DNA from: an uncultured Bacteroidales bacterium
Lineage (GTDB): Bacteria; Bacteroidota; Bacteroidia; Bacteroidales; Paludibacteraceae
Length of the DNA stretch: 64,000 bases
Direction of reading: 5' to 3'
Assembly (NCBI GenBank): GCA_900316845.1
Contig: ONEG01000011.1
Coordinates: 1-64,000 of the forward strand
Shown here: positions 24,376 to 32,519 of the stretch, piece after piece
How the letters are laid out: every line of letters starts with the position of its first letter
How positions within the stretch are numbered: position 1 is the first letter of the stretch
Notes under the pieces: generated by a model
Told to the model about the DNA's origin: nothing
Seen by the model: only the letters and a program-made list of their open reading frames with translations
Databases searched by the model: none
Program-made: the position numbers and the translations under genes

Positions 24376-26505
24376 TCAGTCGATAAATCCCTTGCGGCGG
24401 AGGAGATGAGCGGGGTCTGCTTCTTTGCCGCGGAACTCCAGGTAGAGCTCCTGCGCGTCGCGTGTACCGCCTTGCTCCAGGAGGTGACGCCAGCGTGCCG
24501 CAGTAGCCGGTTCGAAGAGGTCTCCGGTCTCCTTGAAAGCCGCAAAAGCGTCCGCATCGAGCACCGCCGCCCAGGTATAGCTGTAATAGCCTGCCTCGTA
24601 ACCGGTGGTGAAGATATGGTTGTAGAAAGTCGGGCGGTAACGAACGATGATCTCGTCGATCATGCCCATCTTCTCGAGGCTCGCTTTCTCAAAGGCGTTG
24701 ACATCGAGACCTTCTGCACTCGTCAGCTCGTGGAAATCCATGTCGAGGATAGAGGCGGAGAGGAGCTCGGTGGTCACGAAGCCCTGGTTGAACTTACCGG
24801 CGGCGTTGATCTTCGCAATCAGGCTGTCGGGGATCACTTCGCCTGTCTGGTAATGGAAAGCGTACGTCTTGAGGACCTCCGGCTCGTACGCGTAGTTCTC
24901 CATAAACTGCGAGGGCAGTTCTACGAAATCACGCGGGGTGTTAGTGCCCGAAAGGCTCTTGTAGTGCGCCTTCGAGAGCAAGCCGTGCAGGGCGTGACCG
25001 AACTCATGGAAGAGGGTCTCTACGTCGTCCATGGAGAGCAACGAAGGATTGCCGGCGGTCGGTTTGTTGAAGTTACCGACATTAATGATTACCGGACGAT
25101 GATCCACGCCTTCCGCATCGATATATTGCGGCAGGATATTGTTCATCCATGCACCCGGACGTTTGCCTGCACGCGGGAAATAATCGGTATAGAGAATGCC
25201 CACCAGCGCGCCATCGGCGTCGGTCACCTTGAAGACCTCCACCTCGGGGTTATACACCGGCATGTCTTTGAGCGGCTCAAACTGCAGGCCGAAGAGCTTC
25301 GTAGCGACGCCAAAAGCACCTTTGCGGACGTTGTTGAGCTCGAAATAGGGCTTCAACTCCTCCTCGTCCAGCGCATATTTGGCCTTGCGCAGCTTCTCCG
25401 CGTAGTACCACCAGTCCCAGGGTTGGAGCAAAACCTGGTCGTCCGTGTGGGGGTCTTGCGCCATCTTCTCCTCGTCCATGAGTTTTTGGAGTTCGGCGGC
25501 TTCGCGTTTGGCAGCCTCTAACGACGGAGCCCATACTGACGCAAGGAAAGTATCCACCGTCTGATGATTTTTCGCCATACAGTCGGCGAGGATATAGTCC
25601 GCGGGGTTGTCATAACCGAAGAGTTTGGCTTTCTCGATACGCAGCTCCATCTCGCGGATGATGACCGGCTTGTTGTCATGGTCGTTGTCGTGGTTGCCGC
25701 GGGTGGTGTAAGCCATCAGCAGCTCCTTGCGCAACTCGCGGTTCTCGCAGTACTGGAGGACCGGCGTGAAAGAGGTGCGCTTGGGCGTGAAGAGCCACTC
25801 GCCCGGATGACCGGCCGCCGCAGCTTCTTCTGCAGCCGCAGCCTTAGCACTCTCCGGCAGACCTTTCAGCTCCGCCTCGTCTTTCACAAAATACTGATAG
25901 GCGTTGGTCTCTGCCACCACGTTGTTGCCGAACTGCAGAGAGAGCAGCGCGAGCTCCTGATTGATGGCTTTGAGGCGCTCTTTCTTGTCCTCCGGCAGGT
26001 TCGCACCGTTGTCCGCAAAGGCCTTGTAGGTCTCCGTCACGAGGCGCATCTGCTCGGGGTTGAGGCCCAACTGATCACGCTGGTCGTAAACAAACTTCAC
26101 GCGCTGGAAGAGTTTGTCGTTGAGGATGATGCCGTCGCTCAGCTCCGAGAGCATCGGACTCACTTGCTCGGCGATCGCGTTCATCTCATCGTTGCCGTCC
26201 GCCTCGAGGACATTGAAGAACACGCCCTGTACGCGGTCCAGCAGAAGGCCTGCGCGGTCGAGTGCCACAATCGTGTTCTCGAACGTCGGCTCGGCTTCGT
26301 TATTCACGATGGCATCTATCTCCGCCTTGTTTTCCGCGATAGCCGCCTCGAATGCCGGCAGATAGTGCTCGTTCTTCACTTGATCAAAAGCCGGCACGCC
26401 ATAAGGGGTGTTCGGCTGATCCAACAGAGGGTTGGAACCCGATTTGCTGCATGCTAAAAACGTCATTGCGATAAAGCTTAAAAGAAGTAAATTCTTTGTT
26501 TTCAT
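24376..26505 (-). CDS. M3 family oligopeptidase / peptidyl-dipeptidase, lipoprotein
   Basis: A 709-residue zinc metallopeptidase of the thimet oligopeptidase family, most like peptidyl-dipeptidase Dcp. The signal peptide MKTKNLLLLSFIAMTFLAC has a lipobox, so it is a lipoprotein facing the periplasm or surface. The zinc motif is LFHEFGHALHGLLS near residue 485, with DFVELPSQFMENYAYEP following. A low-complexity AKAAAAEEAAAAGHPGEW loop lies near residue 200. The ATG at 26505 was chosen because the promoter at 26540-26547 lies directly upstream. Length is normal. Confidence 0.95.
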   Translation of the reverse strand: MKTKNLLLLSFIAMTFLACSKSGSNPLLDQPNTPYGVPAFDQVKNEHYLPAFEAAIAENKAEIDAIVNNEAEPTFENTIVALDRAGLLLDRVQGVFFNVLEADGNDEMNAIAEQVSPMLSELSDGIILNDKLFQRVKFVYDQRDQLGLNPEQMRLVTETYKAFADNGANLPEDKKERLKAINQELALLSLQFGNNVVAETNAYQYFVKDEAELKGLPESAKAAAAEEAAAAGHPGEWLFTPKRTSFTPVLQYCENRELRKELLMAYTTRGNHDNDHDNKPVIIREMELRIEKAKLFGYDNPADYILADCMAKNHQTVDTFLASVWAPSLEAAKREAAELQKLMDEEKMAQDPHTDDQVLLQPWDWWYYAEKLRKAKYALDEEELKPYFELNNVRKGAFGVATKLFGLQFEPLKDMPVYNPEVEVFKVTDADGALVGILYTDYFPRAGKRPGAWMNNILPQYIDAEGVDHRPVIINVGNFNKPTAGNPSLLSMDDVETLFHEFGHALHGLLSKAHYKSLSGTNTPRDFVELPSQFMENYAYEPEVLKTYAFHYQTGEVIPDSLIAKINAAGKFNQGFVTTELLSASILDMDFHELTSAEGLDVNAFEKASLEKMGMIDEIIVRYRPTFYNHIFTTGYEAGYYSYTWAAVLDADAFAAFKETGDLFEPATAARWRHLLEQGGTRDAQELYLEFRGKEADPAHLLRRKGFID

Positions 26506-26539
26506 CTTTGTTATTTGGGTTTGTTGATAAATATGCGTG

Positions 26540-26547
26540 CAAAGGTA
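26540..26547 (-). promoter_or_regulatory. Promoter -7 element of the M3 peptidase gene
   Basis: Minus strand TACCTTTG followed by CACGC, 34 bases before the chosen start. Confidence 0.65.
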
Positions 26548-26634
26548 CGATTTTTTTTTGAATTGCGCAAATATTTTTGCGTTAAGGGAACATTTTTTAT
26601 GTAAAAAAATTTGCATATCTCGAAAAAAAAGCAG

Positions 26635-26642
26635 TATCTTTG
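26635..26642 (+). promoter_or_regulatory. Intact promoter before a dead ATPase remnant
   Basis: TATCTTTG with TTTG at 26610-26613 and a 21-base spacer. It points into the direct repeats and the short frame at 26730, which stops after 17 codons. Confidence 0.6.
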
Positions 26643-26644
26643 CG

Positions 26645-26729
26645 CCGGATTTTGTGATTTTAAGGCAAAATTTTGTGCCGAAAATGTGATTTTAAGGCAT
26701 ATTTTCACGCCGAAAATGTGATAAAAACC
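26645..26729. repeat. Three direct repeats of 32-33 bp
   Basis: Units begin at 26645, 26678 and 26710. Each starts CCG, then A/T-rich GAAAATGTGATTTTAAGGC or a close variant; the third is truncated and runs into the ATG at 26730. They form the leader of the short ATPase-like frame. Confidence 0.7.
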
Positions 26730-26832
26730 ATGCAACTGCTTGAAAGAAAGGTAGATACGTATCTATCGGGATGGTCGCCATAATGGAAAGTAGTTGAAAG
26801 GTATGTGATTATTAAAAATAAGGTAAGAAGGA
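26730..26832 (+). pseudogene. Decayed 5' end of a Bacteroidetes AAA ATPase (DUF4143-type)
   Basis: The frame starts MQLLERKVDTYLSGWSP and then meets TAA at 26781. Reading through the stop continues WKVVERYVIIKNKVRR, which resembles a worn version of the PLIIKGxRQVGK P-loop lead-in of ATPases whose N-termini look like ERKVDxYLxxW. Only about 100 bases remain before the convergent lipoprotein gene. I recognise the family by the N-terminal pattern alone; the body of the gene is absent. Confidence 0.45.
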
Positions 26833-26842
26833 GATAGTCGTA

Positions 26843-27697
26843 TTAGTTGTAGTACGTTGTGTCAACAATTAGTCTATTATTTTCCTCATCATTGAAATAG
26901 CTCAAGTGGCAAAGACATTTAAAATTGCCATTTTCATCGGCTTGGTAAATATATTCTCCCCATTGACAATAACTTTCCGATGCGTGCCAGATAATACTTT
27001 TGTTGATAGTGTCAAACTTGGTATATTCATCAAAAGGAAGCCAAGTGACTTCATTTTGCAATTCTTTCAGTACTAATCCATCGGCAGTTATATCATACAA
27101 ATCAAAACTATTACAGACTCTTGGACCTCCCCCATGATTGCAAATTACCAATTCATCTTCCCCATCAAAATCTACATCTGCAAATTGGAAATCCGCCTCT
27201 AAAAGCAAAGGGTTTTCGCTACAAACCTCTTCGTCATGATATTTGAATATATATGCATCTTCTTTGCCGAATCCTTTGAATGAGTTGCTGAATATATCCA
27301 TTATATTTCTACTCAAAAAGTATTCGCAATAATCATCCCCGGAAATCCATTTACCCATTTTGCTGAATACGAATTCTTTCCCTGTTTGAACATTATGAAA
27401 AATCATATATACACCGGATTCGTAACTCCAGCCGCCCCATCGGTCATTTTTGTATTCCTCTTGATAAATAGGATAAAAAATACCGCTTACCTTGTAGTCG
27501 TTAACGATCGTGTCATAGCAAAAATAGACGCTTGTAATATTGGCGCTATCTTTAAGCGGATTCCTTTGCTTCAATTCTTGCACCCACGAGGCATTGGAAG
27601 ATACTTTATATGGTTTTGTCGTGTCTATTTGCTTCGTGCATGAGGAAGCAAATAGGATGATTGCCAATATGAATATATGTTTACGAATATACATCAT
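26843..27697 (-). CDS. Lipoprotein, unknown function
   Basis: A 284-residue lipoprotein. The signal peptide MYIRKHIFILAIILFASSC ends in a lipobox at Cys20. The body is beta-rich and acidic; the segment DFQFADVDFDGEDELVICN near residue 168 resembles the calcium-binding repeat of FG-GAP/VCBS proteins, but occurs once. No enzyme motif is seen. It overlaps the end of the preceding 122-residue gene by 17 bases. Codon use and base composition are AT-rich compared with the rest of the window, consistent with a horizontally acquired island. An immunity or surface role would be guesswork. Confidence 0.75.
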   Translation of the reverse strand: MMYIRKHIFILAIILFASSCTKQIDTTKPYKVSSNASWVQELKQRNPLKDSANITSVYFCYDTIVNDYKVSGIFYPIYQEEYKNDRWGGWSYESGVYMIFHNVQTGKEFVFSKMGKWISGDDYCEYFLSRNIMDIFSNSFKGFGKEDAYIFKYHDEEVCSENPLLLEADFQFADVDFDGEDELVICNHGGGPRVCNSFDLYDITADGLVLKELQNEVTWLPFDEYTKFDTINKSIIWHASESYCQWGEYIYQADENGNFKCLCHLSYFNDEENNRLIVDTTYYN

Positions 27698-28049
27698 AAT
27701 AAATTTTGATATTTTTAATTGCTTCTAAATCAGGTTCCCACCTGCCTGTTGGTAATTGAGTAATGAAATCTTTAATTTTATACCGATTAACAGCCACAGT
27801 ACAATCTGCAATAACATCGACATAAGCGATGTCATCTACCACTTGAATAGTGAAGGTTCGCTCCGCTGTACGATAGTTAGAATCAAACCAAGCATATAAA
27901 GGTGGGTTACGCAAAATCTTTTCTACTACATTGTAGATTTCCGCTATTAAGTTGTCGTCCACTTTGAAAAGCTCACTATGCAATGAAGGCGGATCTGGGA
28001 TAGAGGCTAATAACTCTCCAATATCTATGCAGTTGTTCTTTTTACTCAT
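27681..28049 (-). CDS. Unknown 122-residue protein in the AT-rich island
   Basis: A soluble protein of 122 residues with no signal peptide. Visible parts are LLASIPDPPSLHSELFKVDD at about 13-32, a helix IYNVVEKILRNPPLYAWFD, and a beta-rich half (TFTIQVVDDIAYVDVIADCTVAV). I do not recognise the family. It lies 37 bases after the DUF2971 gene and overlaps the following lipoprotein gene by 17 bases, so all of them could be one transcript. Confidence 0.65.
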   Translation of the reverse strand: MSKKNNCIDIGELLASIPDPPSLHSELFKVDDNLIAEIYNVVEKILRNPPLYAWFDSNYRTAERTFTIQVVDDIAYVDVIADCTVAVNRYKIKDFITQLPTGRWEPDLEAIKNIKIYYDVYS

Positions 28050-28086
28050 ACATTAAATAATTATTCTTCTATGTAAGCCATAATAT

Positions 28087-28705
28087 TTATTGAAAAACAG
28101 GAATATTTTTTAATTCTGTGGGAATACTATTTATTAATTCTTCCCGAAATGATTCTGGCATATTCTTGCCTATTTGTATATATTTGTATGCTTCTATAGG
28201 TACTTTTACTTTTCTTTGCTCATTCGAAAAACCATTAAAATTGACATTTACAAGTCTAAATTCTTGTTCATGCATGTATTGCATGGACTTTGCAAAATAT
28301 TTATGATAGATATATTCTTCTATAGATTGCTCTCTACTATATTTAATCGGAGGTAATTCATTATAATAATTGACATCTCCGCAACTGGAAAATAAACTAC
28401 ACAACATCTGACCATCAAAAGCTACTAAAAAGCCTCGATAATTATCCGCATACTCTTCCCATAATTTACTATTATTTTGATTTTTTGTCATAGAGAGGAC
28501 ACCACACCGTTTGTCTAATTCTCGGAAATTTATTTCACGTTCGTATTCTGAGAAATCAGCATTGTCATTTCGACAATCAGTCACATCTTCAAAGCTTGAA
28601 GGAGGATTCGCGCTTAGTGATAATAGTGCGATGATATATATTTGACCAACCCCTATATTTACAAAGAATCATGGGCTGATCTGGGAAACTTTGAATAATT
28701 GTCAT
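28087..28705 (-). pseudogene. DUF2971 family gene broken by a frameshift
   Basis: The C-terminal part (residues from NPPSSFEDVTDCRND to the end) shows the DUF2971 core GVLSMTKNQNNSKLWEEYADNYRG and EQEFRLVNV. Upstream, a second frame beginning at the ATG at 28705 encodes MTIIQSFPDQPMILCKYRGW and IITKRE, the YKYRG...TKRE start typical of the family, and then stops. The two frames join naturally near 28610 if one to a few bases, or a short segment, were lost. The 28705 ATG overlaps the stop of the 617-residue gene (ATGA), so the original gene was coupled to it. DUF2971 proteins are of unknown function and often occur in accessory islands. Confidence 0.7.
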
Positions 28706-30555
28706 AACTTTATGTCTTGAGGATCTCCAAATTCATATGTTATATTTCCATTGCTATCGATTTTTCCAAAAGGTCTATATTCAAATAGGTAATACTGTGT
28801 ATATGAATCGCAAAACTTCTTTATTTCTTTAATCCTAACAACATATGGACTCCCTTTTGAGCAATATTCATCTATTTGTTTCTGTGTTTTTTCTACTGAT
28901 TCTTTGGTTGCATGTTTTATTGTATCAGTACTATAAGCACGATAGAATTCCCTATAAAAAATTTGATTACATATTTTCACATATTTGCTCGCTTTTTGCT
29001 TGTTAGGAAGTTGATATAAATATCCTTCAATCAAAGGGGTTAATTCTAATTCTTTATCTACGTCAACTTTTGATAGTAAATAAGGCAAACCTGCGTAAAA
29101 AGTAGTTTCAGAAAAATCCCTTCCAAATCCATAATTGATAGCTATCCATTTATATACGCCTATAGCAGATGCTTTCTCTTGCTCTATATCGCGTAAATAA
29201 AATCTATCTTCTAATAATTTTTTCCCTGGTCTTCTACAATCTATTGGACGACCTACTACTTCTATACCAACCGGTGGATATATCGGAGTCTCTCTTTCCT
29301 CACTATCTTTATCATATGAATAAATAACCTTTTCCCTCAATTCTATCTTTGAGCCATATAGCCCTATATTAGCTATTCCATAGTCATTACCTCTATTAAA
29401 TATTAATACTTCATATTCATAAGAAGATGCTAATAAAGCAACATCTATATCATCATATCCAGATAAATTTAGAATATTGCCGTCTCGATCAAACACATAA
29501 TATTTTGATAGTATTTCCCTACGATAATCGCTATAATTAAATATCACGAAACCGGCATCCAACAATCTTATGATTAGTTGTATTCGTTCTCCATTTATAA
29601 CACCAACATATTCTTTCCCTAATTTCTTTATACTATGTTGCCGTAGTTCCCTATATGCATCAATACCTGTTTTTAATTCAGGGAATTGGCTAAACAGGTT
29701 AAACGTACGATTAATATGTGAGCCCAGTTCTCTATTGTCGTTAGAAAAAATGTATTTTATATACTTGTATGACGCAAGTCCTTTAAATGGATCAATGTCA
29801 ATTTTTTCGTCATGATTTTGATACGATATATCTTTTAGTGGCTGCTCTTCAATACAAGGAAGTGGATACCATGATACTATTTTGTGACCTTGAACTTTGA
29901 CTATAATATTTTTATAGTATTTCGTATCCTTTACTATAAATTTGTCAAACTCATCATTTGTATATATTTGTACATCTTTCTTCTTTATGTAGTCACAATC
30001 CGCATATACATTGTAAATATTACAGATACTTTCTTTACATAGCTGAAGCGTCTTGGGAATGGAAAAAAGCAGATCGTACGTTTCAAAGTCATAGAAGTTA
30101 TTATCAAAGCGAATAATCAGTCCCTTTTCAGGAGCTATTCCCCAAGGATAATCATAAATATGTGTATTGTATATTTCATATGCATTAGCAACTATTTGAT
30201 GCTCAGGAATTATACATTCTTTGTCTCGCCATTGAAAATCTTTTCCAGGCGCAGCAACATCTTCTTCCCAAGATATTTTGAAGCCATCCAAAGTTCTATT
30301 AATTGTAATATCACTACGCCTTGAGTTTGCATGTTCTTCAAAAATAATTACACAATGTGTATTGATAAGACAATCTCCATTACTAGTATGAACTATTGCT
30401 ATCCCGTGTCGAAAATAGTCCACACTGGCAATATAATATTTCATATCGTCTTTATATATACGAGCAATCACGTATTCATCTCCACATTGAAAAGTCTCAA
30501 AATTAATAGGATGAAATTGCTCTGACAATGAGATATTATTATCTATTACATTCAT
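28702..30555 (-). CDS. Unknown 617-residue protein, AT-rich island
   Basis: A 617-residue soluble protein without signal peptide or membrane helix. It is rich in Ile, Tyr, Asp and Lys. The first 180 residues look beta-rich (EYVIARIYKDDMKYYIASVDYF, HGIAIVHTSNGDCLINTHCVII). The middle (about 250-330) has helical segments (LKTGIDAYRELRQHSIKKL). Residues 340-410 repeat a pattern of strands around FVIFNYSDYRREIL and YEVLIFNRGNDYGIANIG. I see no P-loop, nuclease, HNH, TIR or other known catalytic motif. It ends at 28702, where the DUF2971 gene starts by ATGA overlap. Function is unknown; gene coupling and island context make a defence or conflict role possible. Confidence 0.8.
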   Translation of the reverse strand: MNVIDNNISLSEQFHPINFETFQCGDEYVIARIYKDDMKYYIASVDYFRHGIAIVHTSNGDCLINTHCVIIFEEHANSRRSDITINRTLDGFKISWEEDVAAPGKDFQWRDKECIIPEHQIVANAYEIYNTHIYDYPWGIAPEKGLIIRFDNNFYDFETYDLLFSIPKTLQLCKESICNIYNVYADCDYIKKKDVQIYTNDEFDKFIVKDTKYYKNIIVKVQGHKIVSWYPLPCIEEQPLKDISYQNHDEKIDIDPFKGLASYKYIKYIFSNDNRELGSHINRTFNLFSQFPELKTGIDAYRELRQHSIKKLGKEYVGVINGERIQLIIRLLDAGFVIFNYSDYRREILSKYYVFDRDGNILNLSGYDDIDVALLASSYEYEVLIFNRGNDYGIANIGLYGSKIELREKVIYSYDKDSEERETPIYPPVGIEVVGRPIDCRRPGKKLLEDRFYLRDIEQEKASAIGVYKWIAINYGFGRDFSETTFYAGLPYLLSKVDVDKELELTPLIEGYLYQLPNKQKASKYVKICNQIFYREFYRAYSTDTIKHATKESVEKTQKQIDEYCSKGSPYVVRIKEIKKFCDSYTQYYLFEYRPFGKIDSNGNITYEFGDPQDIKL

Positions 30556-30857
30556 ATCTGTACAATTCTTTTTGTGGTGAATTTCTCATTTGTGTTTTAA
30601 TCTTAACAAACCTTTTTACCTAAAAAAGTGTGGGCAATCTGTTTATATCAGGACATTCGGGCTTGGACTCCCATCACTTCCAATATACGCAGAATGCCCA
30701 CACAGATACGTGCGAACATTCGCTATATTTAGGAAAGTGATTACAATGGTCCAAGATTGAATGTCTCCTCAATAAAGCAAATGCTTATTTATGTATGTTG
30801 TTTGTCTGTTGTTTTATGCCATAGGCAGATTTTTGTATTTTTTTGCTTATTACATGT
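30556..30857. other. Gene-free AT-rich spacer
   Basis: About 300 bases with no open frame that I can support. It holds the inverted repeat at 30628-30703 and otherwise T-rich DNA (30810-30850). A 23-codon minus-strand frame (MFARICVGILRILEVMGVQA and so on) overlaps the inverted repeat, but it has no other support. Confidence 0.6.
30628..30703. repeat. 76-bp element bounded by an inverted repeat
   Basis: GTGTGGGCA at 30628-30636 is matched by TGCCCACAC at 30695-30703; inside these arms CTG and CAG also pair across two-base mismatches. The 50-base interior is not self-complementary. The symmetrical ends suggest a small mobile or palindromic element, or an mRNA structure. No target-site duplication was recognised. 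Confidence 0.5.
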
Positions 30858-30971
30858 TTATTTGTCATCGTAATGACCGACCATTTGAAGAATATTAACT
30901 TCGACTATATCTTCGTAAATTGAGTACACTACTCTATCCTTATTGGTTAATCTCCGAGAATAAGTATTCAC
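30858..30971 (-). pseudogene. Truncated YoeB/Txe-like toxin
   Basis: 37 codons from a GTG that overlaps the antitoxin stop (GTGA). They read SRRLTNKDRVVYSIYEDIVE and end MVGHYDDK, which is the C-terminal third of a YoeB/Txe-type mRNA interferase: the RRITxxxRLVY strand, the closing strand and the GHYDDK end. The N-terminal two thirds, with the core catalytic glutamate region, are absent; an in-frame deletion starting exactly at the antitoxin stop explains this. Without these parts it should not be an active ribosome-dependent nuclease, though the remaining peptide could still bind the antitoxin. Confidence 0.7.
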
Positions 30972-31213
30972 GCGAAAAGAGCATCTAATTCTTGCTTGCT
31001 GCTCACACGTACGCCCTTACCATTAGCTATATCTTGCTCAGCAGCATCCAAATCCTGATAAAACTCACGGCTCTCATAATAATTATTGCGCACGCGTACC
31101 GAACTCACACCTTTAATGCGAGTTAATAGACGACGGATATCATTCACTATAGAACGATCATCAATATTGACAATCATCTGTGTAGCCGTCTGTGAAAGAT
31201 TAGTAGCAACCAT
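30968..31213 (-). CDS. Type II antitoxin, orphaned
   Basis: An 81-residue protein: a beta/helix N-terminal half (QMIVNIDDRSIVNDIRRLL, then IKGVSSVRVRNNY) likely to bind DNA, and an acidic helix FYQDLDAAEQDIANGKGV with a conserved C-terminal SSKQELDALFA that would wrap the toxin. This is the layout of antitoxins paired with Txe/YoeB/RelE toxins. The following gene is only a toxin remnant. The start is set at 31213 (MVATN); an alternative ATG at 31231 lies between it and the promoter at 31246-31253. Any reading further upstream would cross that promoter. Confidence 0.7.
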   Translation of the reverse strand: MVATNLSQTATQMIVNIDDRSIVNDIRRLLTRIKGVSSVRVRNNYYESREFYQDLDAAEQDIANGKGVRVSSKQELDALFA

Positions 31214-31245
31214 AGTTTTATTTCCTTTCATGTCAATTTTGCCTG

Positions 31246-31253
31246 CAAAGGTA
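31246..31253 (-). promoter_or_regulatory. Promoter -7 element of the antitoxin gene
   Basis: Minus strand TACCTTTG followed by CAGGC, 15 to 33 bases before the two possible start codons. Confidence 0.65.
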
Positions 31254-31451
31254 CAACTTTTTTCTGATATATGCAAATTAATCTCTCTTTTTCCAGACAT
31301 CCTCCCAAAAAATCTCAACTTTTGTGAGAACAAATAAACTTCGAACAAGAGCACACGCAGAAACGGCTTTTTGACCGTTTCATTCACGTTTTCACACAAG
31401 ATTTTGACAAGAATTTACGTGTTTCTTGCTCGTCTCTCATTTGCGTCCCTG

Positions 31452-32489
31452 TCATCGGCCGATGGGATCCTTTATCTCCCAATGGCCGGTTTTGTCAGAG
31501 CCTACCCATTGAATCAGTCGTTTTTCTTGTAGAGCGACAACATCCCGTTGGATAGTTTTTCTATTTACCCCTAATTTTTCGGAAAGATATTTCGTATTTA
31601 CTGCGACATTTACTGCGACATTATTTAGGATTTCTAATATAACTCGCTGTCTATCAGTTAAATCATCTGCGACACCATGAAGGACTCCCTGAGGAGTCTC
31701 TGCCTCTTGGCTTGCTACATAAGCATCTATCTCCGATTGCAAGTTAGCGTTATGCAGACGCGTCATGACATCCGGAAAGATGGATTCATCTTGCTGATCC
31801 CGTGCGTCATTGAGCGCTTGGATATATTCGGCTTTTTGCTCTTTGAGTACCTTAACAGGAATAAGCCCGAACTCCCATTGCAGCATATTCATTACCAAAC
31901 GCGACATGCGACCGTTACCATCAGCCCAAGGGTGAATCGTCACCAAGCGGTAGTGTGCCACAAACGAAAGACGATAGGCGGCAAGGATATCTTCCTTAGG
32001 CAAGGTAGCACGCTCATTATTGAGCCATCGGCAGAAATCCGCTAAGGCTTGCGGCACTTTCTCGTGTGCCAGATAAGAGCGCCCACCGAAACCAGCCGTC
32101 ACATTTACCTTGCGCAACTCACCCTCTGCGGCGGAGAACGAACCCAACGGCGTGTTATACGTGCTACCGGTGTTTTTCATCACGATAGCCGACAGACGAC
32201 AGAGCATATTCACACTATAGGATGCATGTTGCTCTGCTAACTTTTGCGCCTCTTCATACGCAGCCTTGAGATCAAGGTTCATCATCTGCTCTTGCAGCGT
32301 GCGTCCGGGAGCCGTAATACCCTCATCGAAGAGCAGTTGGTTCTCAATCTCCGTGACTGTAGAACCCTCGATGGCAGTTGAGTGCGTAATGATAGAATAC
32401 AAGTAGAATTTCTTGTAGTCAATCTGCTCCTCAATGCCCAAGGTACGATAGCGTTCTATGGTCTGCAGTATGTCCGATGTCGTTTTCAT
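31452..32489 (-). CDS. Fic family protein with N-terminal inhibitory motif
   Basis: A 345-residue Fic enzyme, likely an AMP-transferase that modifies proteins. The catalytic motif is HPWADGNGRMSR at residues 186-197 (HxFxxGNGRxxR type with Trp in place of Phe). Residues 37-42 (STAIEG) match the (S/T)xxxE(G/N) motif of a built-in inhibitory helix, so the protein is class II and normally kept off. Residues 281-340 form a winged helix (LSEKLGVNRKTIQRDVVAL), preceded by a 12-bp tandem duplication that encodes VAVNVAVN. It lies 30 bases behind the AsmA gene and may be co-transcribed with it. The target is unknown. Confidence 0.92.
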   Translation of the reverse strand: MKTTSDILQTIERYRTLGIEEQIDYKKFYLYSIITHSTAIEGSTVTEIENQLLFDEGITAPGRTLQEQMMNLDLKAAYEEAQKLAEQHASYSVNMLCRLSAIVMKNTGSTYNTPLGSFSAAEGELRKVNVTAGFGGRSYLAHEKVPQALADFCRWLNNERATLPKEDILAAYRLSFVAHYRLVTIHPWADGNGRMSRLVMNMLQWEFGLIPVKVLKEQKAEYIQALNDARDQQDESIFPDVMTRLHNANLQSEIDAYVASQEAETPQGVLHGVADDLTDRQRVILEILNNVAVNVAVNTKYLSEKLGVNRKTIQRDVVALQEKRLIQWVGSDKTGHWEIKDPIGR

Positions 32490-32519
32490 TTACTAATTTG
32501 GTTATTCCTGATCGAGAAA

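Noticed and set aside
26645..26729. 32-33 bp direct repeats as a CRISPR array
   Set aside because: Units are contiguous without spacers and no cas gene is nearby; they form the leader of an ATPase remnant.
30556..30857. CRISPR array or tRNA in the AT-rich spacer
   Set aside because: There is one inverted repeat only, no spaced direct repeats, and no cloverleaf could be drawn.
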